NCBI GenBank assembly: GCA_020861205.1
Contig: JAJBSY010000041.1
Span: 1 to 6,196, forward strand
From: Deltaproteobacteria bacterium
Lineage (GTDB): Bacteria > Desulfobacterota > Desulfovibrionia > Desulfovibrionales > Desulfovibrionaceae
Length of the DNA: 6,196 nt
Direction of reading: 5' to 3'
Shown here piece by piece: positions 1-5,595 of this stretch; position 1 is the stretch's first letter; each line of letters begins with the position of its first letter. Below the pieces are notes generated by a model. The model worked only from the letters and a program-made list of their open reading frames with translations. It was not told where the DNA came from and did not search any database. The position numbers and the translations under genes are program-made.

Positions 1-82
1 CCGTTTCACCCATGAGCGCCAGGTGGCCCGCCTGGGCCTGCCCGCCTTTGCCGCCGCCGATGATCGCCAACTTCCGTTGCAT
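1..82 (-). CDS. NAD(P)-binding opine (octopine/nopaline) dehydrogenase-like protein, 5' end only
   Basis: Only the first 27 codons lie in the window; the gene runs off the low-coordinate edge. The start is an ATG at 82-80, preceded by AAAGGAGAGGAG, a strong ribosome site. The visible N-terminus (MQRKLAIIGGGKGGQAQAGH) has a first beta strand, a glycine-rich GGGKGG turn at residues 9-14, and then a helix ending in HLALMGE. This is a Rossmann dinucleotide-binding start. The pattern 'GxGxGGxAxAGHLAxxG' is typical of the NAD/NADP octopine/nopaline dehydrogenase family, whose members reductively join, or oxidatively split, an amino acid and a 2-oxo acid. It is the third gene of the run after the DHDPS-like and ketopantoate-reductase-like genes, with a 108-bp gap and no terminator in that gap, so co-transcription is likely. 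With so little sequence, another Rossmann family (6-phosphogluconate or UDP-glucose dehydrogenase type) cannot be excluded. Confidence 0.7.
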   Translation of the reverse strand, partial: MQRKLAIIGGGKGGQAQAGHLALMGET

Positions 83-190
83 GGCTCCTCTCCTTTGTGG
101 CGAAAAACCGCGCCTCGCTTCCAGGTACTTGTCCCGTGATTCCCGCCCACGCCGCCAGCTCTAAGAATCCGGCCCTCGCCCCGGTCCGCG

Positions 191-1123
191 CTACGCCGTA
201 AACGCCTTTTGCCGCGACCGGACCAGGGAGGCCAGCGTGGCGTTGACCGGCACCGGGATTCCCAGGGCCGTACCCCGCCGCTCGATCTCCCCGTTCATGG
301 CCTCAATCTCGGTTACGCGTCCGGCGCGCAAATCCTGCAGCATGGAGTTCTCGTTGGCGGCCGTCAACTCGCCCGCCCGGCGCATGTGTTCGACAGGGTC
401 GTCCGTTTCAAGGCGGACGCCCAACGCGTCCGCGACCTTCGCGGCCTCCCGCACCGCCGCTGCGGCGACGCAAAACGAGTCCCGCCCGGTGATGATCCCT
501 CCGTTCCTGAGGCCGGTCAGCGCTCCAACGGGATTGATCCCCACATTGACCAGCAACTTCGTCCACATGGCCCCGGTGATGTTCTCCGAGATGCGGACCG
601 GAAAACGCGCCTTCCCCAGAATGGCGCCCAAGGCTTCCAGGCGGGCCGGGAAGCCCCCTTCCAGTTCGCCGAGGACGGTTTCCGCGAGGCCGCCGAGCCG
701 GATATGCCCGACGCCGAGCAGCGTGGCCCCGTTGCCCGTTATGCCGGCCGCGACCTGGGACGCGGGAAGAGCGGCGCACAATGCCTCCATGTTTCCCAAG
801 CCGTTTTGCAGGGTCAGCACCAGCGTGTTGGGGGTCAGGTGCGGGGCGAGGGACGCGGCCACGGTCTTGGTGGCCGGGGCCTTAACCAGCACCAGCACGG
901 CTGAGGCGTTGGCGGCGGCCGCGTAATCCGTGGTGGCCAAAATCCCCGTGACGGTTCGCGAACCTGTCGGCCCTTCTATCCGGATTCCGCTTGCGTTCAG
1001 CGCGTGCGCGGATTCCGGCGTACGCACGACCAGGGTGACCGCGCAACCGGCCTCGCGCAGGCCGGTGCCGAAAAGGCATCCCATGGCCCCGGCGCCGATA
1101 ATCACGATATGCGGTTTGGCCAT
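191..1123 (-). CDS. Ketopantoate reductase family (2-dehydropantoate 2-reductase-like) oxidoreductase
   Basis: A 310-residue protein, the normal length for the ApbA/PanE family, which reduces a 2-oxo acid to a 2-hydroxy acid with NADPH; the classic reaction makes pantoate from ketopantoate. Visible motifs are the nucleotide-binding GAGAMG (residues 10-15), the VKAPAT strand with K81, LQNGLGN (105-111), the catalytic-region WTKLLVNVGINP (187-198) with K189 and N193, and the C-terminal NSMLQDLRAGRVTEIEAMNG (259-278) with S260 and E272. These match the conserved Lys, Asn, Ser and Glu of the family. The ATG at 1123-1121 was chosen because GGAGG sits 4 nt upstream and the Rossmann strand begins right after it; the frame stays open further upstream, but that part is arginine-rich with no domain. 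It lies 47 bp after the DHDPS-like gene, so the two probably share a transcript. No panB or panC is visible, so it may be a catabolic paralogue acting on another 2-oxo acid. The family is certain; the substrate is not. Confidence 0.92.
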   Translation of the reverse strand: MAKPHIVIIGAGAMGCLFGTGLREAGCAVTLVVRTPESAHALNASGIRIEGPTGSRTVTGILATTDYAAAANASAVLVLVKAPATKTVAASLAPHLTPNTLVLTLQNGLGNMEALCAALPASQVAAGITGNGATLLGVGHIRLGGLAETVLGELEGGFPARLEALGAILGKARFPVRISENITGAMWTKLLVNVGINPVGALTGLRNGGIITGRDSFCVAAAAVREAAKVADALGVRLETDDPVEHMRRAGELTAANENSMLQDLRAGRVTEIEAMNGEIERRGTALGIPVPVNATLASLVRSRQKAFTA

Positions 1124-1170
1124 ACGCCCTCCAAAGGCTGATAAACGACGCACACCGCGAGCGGCGCGGA

Positions 1171-2085
1171 TCAGGCGTACCGGTAGCCGAGCTTCTTCAG
1201 TTCCGCCAGCACGGCGTCGACCTTTTCCGGCGCGCAGGGCATCAGCGGGGGGCGGGGCATGGCCCATTCAGGGTCATTCAGTTCCCGCGCGATGACGGCC
1301 TTCATGGAGGCGATCATGGGAAGCTTGGCGAACACCATGCGCGTGGCCGTTATCGCGGCCTGCTTGCCGTCCGCTCCGGGCATCCGCCACGTGTTGTAAA
1401 GATCCATGATGGCGGGCGCGTTGGTGTTGGCCGTGGCGGTGATGCAGCCCGCCCCGCCGCCGCGCATGTTCCGCAACAAAAACACCTCGCTCCCGCAGAA
1501 CACGTCGAAACTGTCGGACTGGAAATTTTGCAACAGCATTTCCGTATGGCCCCAGTCGCCGGAACTGTCCTTGATGCCCGCGACGGTGCCCGGGTAGGCC
1601 TTGATGAGCCGCTCGATAAGCTCCGCGCTTATCGGCACCACCGCCACGGGCGGGATATGGTACAGATACAGGCGCAGGTTCGCGTCGCCCACGCGCTGGA
1701 TGATTTCGGAATACGACTTGAAGAGCCCGTCTACCGACACCTCCTTGTAGTAGAACGGCGGCAGCATGAGCACGCCGCCGCAGCCCTTTGCGACGGCCGC
1801 GCGGGTCAGCGTCACGGAATCGGAAAGGGCGCAGCAGCCCGTACCGGGCATCAGGCGCTCTGCCGGGATTCCGTGATCGAGCAGATATTCCAGGAGGTCC
1901 AGCTTCTCCCGCACGGAAAGGGAGTTGGCTTCCGAATTGGTGCCGAAGACGGCCAACCCCACGCCCGCGTTCACGAGTTTCCGGCAATGGGCGAGAAACC
2001 GTTCGGGGTCCGGATCAAGGTTGGCGTTGAACGGGGTCAGAACAGGGGACAGGACGCCGCGGAGGCGCGGGATGGCTGCGGACAT
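1171..2085 (-). CDS. DHDPS/N-acetylneuraminate lyase family protein (Schiff-base lyase or aldolase, substrate unknown)
   Basis: A 304-residue (beta/alpha)8-barrel protein of the DapA/NanA family. These enzymes bind pyruvate or another 2-oxo acid as a Schiff base and catalyse aldol condensation or cleavage. The Schiff-base lysine is K172 in GIKDSSGDW (170-178), and the proton-relay tyrosine is Y142 in YHIPP (142-146). The motif normally GTTGE reads GTNSEANSL (48-56). E. coli DapA has an arginine two residues after the proline of YNVPSR, which holds the second carboxylate; here that position is V147. True dihydrodipicolinate synthase activity is therefore doubtful, and a catabolic lyase fits better. 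The ATG at 2085-2083 is chosen because AAGGAGG lies 5 nt upstream and the protein then starts in register with the family (MSAAIPRLRGVLSPVLTPF). The frame is open about 300 bp further upstream but encodes only arginine-rich sequence. It is the first gene of the lower block. Confidence 0.93.
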   Translation of the reverse strand: MSAAIPRLRGVLSPVLTPFNANLDPDPERFLAHCRKLVNAGVGLAVFGTNSEANSLSVREKLDLLEYLLDHGIPAERLMPGTGCCALSDSVTLTRAAVAKGCGGVLMLPPFYYKEVSVDGLFKSYSEIIQRVGDANLRLYLYHIPPVAVVPISAELIERLIKAYPGTVAGIKDSSGDWGHTEMLLQNFQSDSFDVFCGSEVFLLRNMRGGGAGCITATANTNAPAIMDLYNTWRMPGADGKQAAITATRMVFAKLPMIASMKAVIARELNDPEWAMPRPPLMPCAPEKVDAVLAELKKLGYRYA

Positions 2086-2123
2086 GTGTTCCTCCTTGGA
2101 ACGGTTGCGAACTCGGTCTTCGG

Positions 2124-2143
2124 CGCCGGAACCGGTCCCGGCG
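2124..2143 (-). repeat. 20-bp near-perfect palindrome in the DHDPS-like gene leader
   Basis: The sequence CGCCGGAACCGGTCCCGGCG is a palindrome except for one mismatched pair. In the minus-strand RNA the arms CGCCGG and CCGGCG would form a 6-bp GC stem with an 8-nt loop, ending about 39 nt before the start codon. It could be an operator or a leader hairpin. In DNA this GC-rich, a short palindrome may also arise by chance. Confidence 0.35.
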
Positions 2144-2417
2144 ATAGCTACAAATGCATACGGACGATGCGGGGGCCCATGGACGGGAGCCCGTGCCCGG
2201 AAAACCGCGCGTATGCCTCTACCGAAGGGCTTAGCGACGTCTTCCGGCGTATGCCGCCCTTTCCGGAAACGCTCGTCACCAAACCGACGGACCTGCCGGG
2301 CGGGGCAAGACTTCCGGTTGCGGGGCGGACGGCCGCGGCGCATCCTCTCGACACGTAGCAACTTCCTCAAACTCGTAGCTGTTGTCAAGCTCCGCGCCCA
2401 TGGGCCTTGTCCCCGAC

Positions 2418-2432
2418 CCGGAAACCTTCCGG
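2418..2432. repeat. Short inverted repeat CCGGAA-ACC-TTCCGG
   Basis: Perfect 6-bp arms flank a 3-nt loop, with no T-run on either side. It lies inside the non-coding gap, 34 bp from the 2466-2481 palindrome. It could be a protein-binding site or a small RNA hairpin; no function is shown. Confidence 0.3.
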
Positions 2433-2465
2433 CTGTTCCGGCGGACCTCTCCGAAGGATCGGCCT

Positions 2466-2481
2466 GTAAGCGGACGCTTAC
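2466..2481. promoter_or_regulatory. Perfect palindrome GTAAGCG-GA-CGCTTAC, possible operator
   Basis: Perfect 7-bp arms are separated by 2 bp, giving 16 bp of dyad symmetry, the size and shape of a helix-turn-helix dimer site. It lies just past the hairpin that probably ends the DUF2848 transcript and upstream of the DHDPS-like gene, where a promoter for the lower block could be. It does not resemble the GGTATG half-sites in front of the GntR gene, so a different regulator may bind it. It is about 380 bp from the DHDPS-like start, which is far for a simple operator. Confidence 0.4.
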
Positions 2482-2502
2482 GAGAAACGGCCCGCTGAAC
2501 GG

Positions 2503-2546
2503 AAGGAAGACCCTCCGGCGGCAGGCGCCACCGCAGGGTCTTCCTT
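2503..2546 (-). terminator. Hairpin after the DUF2848 gene, probable terminator
   Basis: A perfect 12-bp stem is formed by AAGGAAGACCCT (2503-2514) and AGGGTCTTCCTT (2535-2546). Inside it, GCGG (2518-2521) and CCGC (2531-2534) add a second 4-bp stem. It starts 77 bp past the DUF2848 stop codon. On the minus strand the 3' arm ends in CTTCCTT but only CCGTT follows, so the U-tract is weak. It is probably a terminator, or at least a 3'-end stabilising hairpin. The dyad is symmetric, so it could act in either direction. Confidence 0.55.
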
Positions 2547-2623
2547 ATCGTTTCGCCGGATCGGGCGAGGTTGCCGCTGACGCCGGTAGCCCGAGCCGCC
2601 GACGACCGTATCGCGGGAAACTC

Positions 2624-3313
2624 CTATTCGATACCCTTGGGCAGAATTTCCACGGTGTAACTATGGGAGATCGTACGGTTCAGAACCGGATCATGGATCT
2701 GTATCTCATAGAAGTCGCCGAAAACGAGCGTATTGTTGACCGTGTTGATGGTTCCGGAAACGAATATGTTGTTGTCCTTGTTCACGCCGATTTTTTCGAA
2801 CTTTTCCTTCCAGGCGTCCGGCAGCAGCATGGCCTTGCACGGAGCGTCCTGGTAAAGCTCGCGTTTGCCGTCCTTGGTCACCCAGCACTTCAGCTGCAGG
2901 TCCCCGAAATGGTCCTTCACCTCGTCCCAGTCCCATACTTCGGGGGCGAACACGTCGGGGCAGGCCTGTTTGGACTTGGGCACGCTGAAGTTTTCCAGGT
3001 TGCGGTCGGTGTGGTCGCTGATAACGGTCACGTACTTTTTGCCGCCGTGCCAGATCACGCCGTATTCCACCTCGCCCGACGTTTCGCCGTGCTGCACCTG
3101 GATCCTGTCGCTGGTCGTGGCAAGATAGTTTGACAGGGGGTACAGGGTCGGCGTGGTCGTGGGCGCGGGCACGCCCACCTTCGCCAATTCCTCGATATGC
3201 TCGCGGACCAGTTTCTGGTTGGTGCCCGCGTACCCGCCGTTGAAAACGGCACCCACGGAAACCTGCAATTTCTTCCCTGAGCCCTGAACGGTGAATTCCA
3301 CTACATTTTTCAT
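2624..3313 (-). CDS. DUF2848 family protein
   Basis: A 229-residue soluble protein with no signal peptide or membrane segment. It follows the DUF2848 pattern in order: AGTNQKLVREHIEELAKVGVPAP (29-51), a TLYPLSNYL segment (56-64), TSGEVEYGVI (78-87), SDHTDRNLENFSVPKSKQACPDVFAPEVWDW split across 99-129, then DHFGDLQLKCW. The C-terminal part (FVSGTIN...LVFGDFYEIQIHDP...SHSYTVEIL) and the acidic SGEVE motif recall the fumarylacetoacetate hydrolase/2-keto-4-pentenoate hydratase fold; this is my inference from pattern, not an established function. The ATG at 3313-3311 has GAGGAG 8 nt upstream. It follows the amidase gene after 83 bp with only a weak hairpin between, so it probably belongs to the GntR-amidase transcript. 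A role in breaking down the same carboxylic acid or amide is likely, but the reaction is unknown. Confidence 0.88.
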   Translation of the reverse strand: MKNVVEFTVQGSGKKLQVSVGAVFNGGYAGTNQKLVREHIEELAKVGVPAPTTTPTLYPLSNYLATTSDRIQVQHGETSGEVEYGVIWHGGKKYVTVISDHTDRNLENFSVPKSKQACPDVFAPEVWDWDEVKDHFGDLQLKCWVTKDGKRELYQDAPCKAMLLPDAWKEKFEKIGVNKDNNIFVSGTINTVNNTLVFGDFYEIQIHDPVLNRTISHSYTVEILPKGIE

Positions 3314-3396
3314 GATCTGCTCTCCTCATTTGTTCGTTGACGGCGGAAAACCCGGCGTCGTCACGCCACGGGTCCATACATCGGTAACGCTTATGC

Positions 3397-4191
3397 TCAC
3401 TTCTCTCTTTGCACGTCGTACAGCTCCGGGCGCCGGTCGCGGAACACGTTGATGCGTTCCCGGATGTCGGCGATTATGGAAAGATCCAGCGTGCCCATGA
3501 GAAGCTGCTCCCCGCCCCCGGCTTCGGCCACGATCTCGCCCCAGGGGTCGACCATCATGGAGTGGCCGCAGAACGTGAGGTTGTTCACGGTGCCCACCGC
3601 GTTCACGGCCACGACGAACATCTGGTTTTCCACGGCCCTGGCCCGCGCCAGTAGGCGCCAGTGGTTCAGGCGGGGGTGCGGCCAGGCGGCCGGCGCGAAG
3701 AGGACCTTTATGCCTTTGAGCGCCAGGGTCCGGACAAGCTCGCCGAACCGGATGTCGTAACAGATGATCTGGCCCACCGGGACGCCGTCCAGCTCGTACA
3801 CGGCAAGCCGGTCGCCCGCTTCGAAATTCTCGTGCTCCCCGGAGGGAGAAAACAGGTGGGTTTTGTCATACAAGGAGACCAGCGCGCCGTCGCGGTCGAA
3901 CACGAGACCACGGTTCCGTATCGTCCCTTCATTTTTGCAGACGATGGAGCCGCCCACGATATTGATCCCGTATTTTTTCGCTTGGCCGGACAAAAATTCC
4001 TTGGCTTCGGCCCCGTCGGGATCGCCCAGCGCCAGGGCGTCGGCCGGATAAAACCCCAGGTCCCAGAGTTCCGGCAGCACGGCCACGTCGATTCCGTGTC
4101 CGGCGGCCAGGGCAAGCTGCTCCGCGACCTTGCTCTTATTGGCGGCGCGGTCGCCGACCGCTGCCCCTATTTGTACGGCGCATACCTTCAT
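3397..4191 (-). CDS. Carbon-nitrogen hydrolase (nitrilase superfamily, omega-amidase/NIT2-like amidase)
   Basis: A 264-residue cytosolic amidohydrolase of the nitrilase superfamily. The Glu-Lys-Cys triad is visible: E41 in LPELW, K110 in YDKTHLF and C144 in IICYDIRFGE. The GEHENFEAGD stretch (118-127) supplies the usual second glutamate (E119). The APAAWPHPRLNHWRLLARAR run (166-185), continuing into AVENQ, and the closing SMMVDPWGEIVAEAG are typical of the NIT2/YafV omega-amidase and related carboxylic-amide hydrolase branch. Such enzymes release ammonia from a small amide, for example 2-oxoglutaramate, to give the acid. The ATG at 4191-4189 overlaps the stop of the GntR gene as ATGA, with AAGGAG 7 nt upstream, so translation is probably coupled to the regulator. 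This places the amidase as the first enzyme of the regulated pathway. N-carbamoyl amide or aliphatic amide hydrolysis are alternatives; the substrate cannot be told from the motifs. Confidence 0.93.
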   Translation of the reverse strand: MKVCAVQIGAAVGDRAANKSKVAEQLALAAGHGIDVAVLPELWDLGFYPADALALGDPDGAEAKEFLSGQAKKYGINIVGGSIVCKNEGTIRNRGLVFDRDGALVSLYDKTHLFSPSGEHENFEAGDRLAVYELDGVPVGQIICYDIRFGELVRTLALKGIKVLFAPAAWPHPRLNHWRLLARARAVENQMFVVAVNAVGTVNNLTFCGHSMMVDPWGEIVAEAGGGEQLLMGTLDLSIIADIRERINVFRDRRPELYDVQREK

Positions 4192-4871
4192 AACGCGTCT
4201 CCTTGGTTTTGCCGGGCGTTTCGGACCCGGTTTGAAATAGCTTCGTGAGTGTGGACTATGTGGTACAACATGGCCTGTTTCGCCGCCATGGCGTTGCCCT
4301 CCTTCAGCCCGTCAACGACGGCCCGGTGTTCCCGGAGCGTGGCCTCGAAACGGTGATGATCGCAAACCGTTTCCACTCCCAGCCGCAAATGGATGTCCCG
4401 CAGCTGGGTCATGAAGGCCAGCAAGTGCGCGTTCCCGGTCTTCTCGGCAAGATACAGGTGGAACTCCTGGTCAATCGCGATAAACTGCCCGCCCTGGTCC
4501 GGGCTGGCGATCTTGCCTTGCCGCCGGAGCAACTCGTCCAGGCTGTAGAGATCGGAGCGGCTTATCCTGCCGGCAAGCATTTCAACGACCATCGGCTCGA
4601 GGACCAGGCGCAGCTGAAATACTTCGTCGACTTCTTCCGGCGTGACCGGGCGGACGACCACCCCCCTCCAGGGTAGGACCGTGACCCAGCGTTCCGTTTC
4701 CAGCATCTGCAACGCCTCCCGAACCGGGGTGCGGCTGATGCCCAGCGCCTGCGCGAGGCGGCGCTCGTTGACCATGTCGCCGGGAGCGATGCTCTGGTCG
4801 ATAATCGCCTGTTTCAACTGGTGGTAGGCTTCTTCCCTGCGGGAGGACGATCTCTTTTCCGTGGCGTTCAT
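4188..4871 (-). CDS. GntR family transcriptional regulator, FadR/FCD subfamily
   Basis: A 227-residue regulator. Residues 13-74 form the winged helix-turn-helix, with NERRLAQALGISRTPVREAL (35-54) as the DNA-reading part and VLPWRGVVVRPV as the wing. Residues 79-206 form an all-helical FCD ligand domain, opening with EVDEVFQLRLVLEP. The metal- or ligand-binding set of this domain is visible as D134 and H138 (DQEFH), H182 (EHRAV) and H204 (YHIVH). Such proteins usually repress nearby catabolic genes until a carboxylic acid metabolite binds. The ATG at 4871-4869 is chosen because AAAGGA lies 6 nt upstream and the wHTH begins soon after. The frame is open to about 5087, but that extension would cover the promoter and operator. 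The stop overlaps the amidase start by 4 bp. The 31-bp dyad just upstream is the obvious site for autoregulation and control of the operon. Confidence 0.94.
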   Translation of the reverse strand: MNATEKRSSSRREEAYHQLKQAIIDQSIAPGDMVNERRLAQALGISRTPVREALQMLETERWVTVLPWRGVVVRPVTPEEVDEVFQLRLVLEPMVVEMLAGRISRSDLYSLDELLRRQGKIASPDQGGQFIAIDQEFHLYLAEKTGNAHLLAFMTQLRDIHLRLGVETVCDHHRFEATLREHRAVVDGLKEGNAMAAKQAMLYHIVHTHEAISNRVRNARQNQGDAL

Positions 4872-4911
4872 GGAGAGTCCTTTATGCGGCGCGATGCCGC
4901 CGTTGCATGGT

Positions 4912-4942
4912 AAGTGGTATGCCATACCGGAACATACCACTT
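4912..4942 (-). promoter_or_regulatory. Nested-dyad operator for the GntR/FCD regulator
   Basis: Perfect 10-bp inverted arms AAGTGGTATG (4912-4921) and CATACCACTT (4933-4942) are separated by 11 bp. Inside them is a second perfect dyad, GGTATG-C-CATACC (4916-4928). There are thus three GGTATG half-sites, and the two CATACC copies begin exactly 10 bp apart, on the same helix face. FCD-type GntR proteins are known to bind TGGT/ACCA-type dyads. The site lies 41 bp upstream of the GntR start and covers the predicted -10, as expected for autorepression. The binding protein is inferred. Confidence 0.72.
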
Positions 4943-4961
4943 TCGGGCCGTTTTTTGTCAA
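4931..4961 (-). promoter_or_regulatory. Predicted sigma-70-type promoter of the GntR-amidase-DUF2848 operon
   Basis: On the minus strand a consensus -35 TTGACA (4961-4956) is followed after 19 bp by TATGTT (4936-4931) as the -10. The -10 is a 4-of-6 match and the spacer is slightly long, so the promoter may be weak or helped by other contacts. The operator half-sites sit on the -10, which would block RNA polymerase. The predicted leader is about 50 nt. Confidence 0.5.
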
Positions 4962-5274
4962 CAAACATCCCCGAATTTCTTTTTCGTGAACCACTTTTAC
5001 GGAGTTAGCGCGAGCAAGTCCGCCCGCCGGAATAATGGAAATACTAAACGTTTTCCAAGTACGGTAGTAATAAATGGCGAGAAACATGCCGGATAACGGC
5101 AGCTTTCGTCCGCACCCATCCCCGGGAGCTCCCGCCGGAATCGCCCGATCGGGAACAACGCGGGTCTGGCCGATCTCCGGGAACAGGCGACCAATGGTAT
5201 TTATTTCCGTGCCATTTTCTCCGGCGGTGTACCAGTTACCGTGCGGCGCGCCGGAATCATGGTGCCGGACGTAA

Positions 5275-5302
5275 AAATCCCCGGTTGAAAAACCGGGGAT
5301 TT
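5275..5302 (-). terminator. Intrinsic terminator after the 64-codon ORF
   Basis: A perfect 12-bp stem is formed by AAATCCCCGGTT (5275-5286) and AACCGGGGATTT (5291-5302) around a 4-nt loop. Read on the minus strand, the GC-rich core CCGGGGA is followed directly by TTTTT, the classic U-tract. It begins 25 bp past the stop of the small ORF. Read on the plus strand it ends in only TTT, so the minus strand is favoured. Confidence 0.85.
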
Positions 5303-5327
5303 CACAGGTCCTACAGGCTCGGACGTA

Positions 5328-5522
5328 TCAGGGTTTGCCCCCGTCCCGTCCGTCGTCGCAGGGCTCCCCGGTATCCGGTCTGACCGATTCCGGATGCGGG
5401 GGGACCAGGCACTCCCCATCCATTCCCACGTTGGCGTCCGGGATCTGAAGGTCAATGTCGGGTTGCGTCTCTTCGCCGGACGCATCTTTCTTTTTCCGTT
5501 CTTGTATATCGTATGAGTTCAT
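5328..5522 (-). CDS. Small acidic hypothetical protein (64 aa)
   Basis: I do not recognise this protein. It is 64 residues, strongly acidic (16 Asp/Glu against 7 Lys/Arg) and rich in Pro and Gly. It has a basic ERKKK patch at 8-12, two cysteines (C38, C55) and no hydrophobic segment, so it is probably disordered and cytosolic unless exported by a leaderless route. Support for a real gene comes from its surroundings. The ATG at 5522-5520 has GGAGG 8 nt upstream, a promoter-like sequence lies about 125 bp before it, and a strong intrinsic terminator follows the stop. It therefore looks like a single-gene unit between the RTX gene and the GntR operon. Possible roles are a small regulatory or partner protein, or a precursor peptide; none is shown. 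Confidence 0.7.
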   Translation of the reverse strand: MNSYDIQERKKKDASGEETQPDIDLQIPDANVGMDGECLVPPHPESVRPDTGEPCDDGRDGGKP

Positions 5523-5595
5523 AACGCTGTCCTCCGTGTTGCATGATTTGGGGCTATGGTAGCACGGCCCGCCCGGGCCTCAATGATAAAGAGGA

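Larger units (their letters stand above)
2086..2623. other. 538-bp non-coding gap with several inverted repeats
   Basis: This gap separates the DUF2848 gene from the DHDPS-like gene. Open frames cross it on both strands, but they are arginine- and glycine-rich, carry no recognisable domain and look like GC-rich chance frames. What it does hold is dyad symmetry: a likely terminator hairpin (2503-2546), a 16-bp palindrome (2466-2481), a short hairpin (2418-2432) and a 20-bp near-palindrome (2124-2143). A promoter for the DHDPS-like gene is expected here. The only good -35 hexamer I see, TTGACA at 2388-2383 on the minus strand, has no convincing -10 behind it. Confidence 0.6.
4872..5274. other. 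403-bp upstream region of the GntR operon, no gene seen
   Basis: The part near the GntR gene holds its promoter and operator. It also holds a lone ACCACTT (4990-4996) that repeats the outer operator arm 54 bp upstream. The rest, about 5000-5274, has only short open frames on both strands with no ribosome site or recognisable protein pattern. It is visibly more AT-rich than the coding regions around 4950-5080. Confidence 0.6.

Noticed and set aside
2148..2354. 68-codon GTG-started frame on the minus strand with GAGGAAG upstream
   Set aside because: The ribosome-like sequence is tempting, but the start is GTG, the composition is basic and low-information, and the frame lies in a gap where all frames tend to be open.
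2086..2388. About 100-residue upstream extension of the DHDPS-like protein
   Set aside because: The extension is arginine-rich without family similarity, and the inner ATG at 2085 has a near-perfect ribosome site and the right N-terminus.
2383..2388. Consensus -35 TTGACA on the minus strand upstream of the DHDPS-like gene
   Set aside because: No reasonable -10 lies 16-19 bp further on (GGAAGT/GAAGTT/AAGTTG), so it is not called as a promoter.
3339..3359. Weak hairpin (4 bp, mismatch, 3 bp, 5-nt loop) between the amidase and DUF2848 genes
   Set aside because: Too weak and without a T-run to be a terminator; at most a minor processing or attenuation element.
209..4676. Several long open frames on the plus strand (for example 237-926, 1528-2358, 1925-3133 and 3661-4248)
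   Set aside because: They lie antisense to well-supported genes, have no domain pattern or good ribosome site, and arise because GC-rich genes leave opposite frames open.
4872..5087. 72-residue N-terminal extension of the GntR protein
   Set aside because: It would place the predicted promoter and operator inside the coding sequence and adds nothing known from the family.
4997..5274. Short open frames on both strands (minus 5194-4997, plus 5074-5274)
   Set aside because: No ribosome site and no protein pattern; they overlap each other in a non-coding region.
5201..5485. 94-codon minus-strand frame overlapping the 64-codon ORF
   Set aside because: It would run through the strong terminator at 5275-5302 and has a less convincing start than the 64-codon frame.
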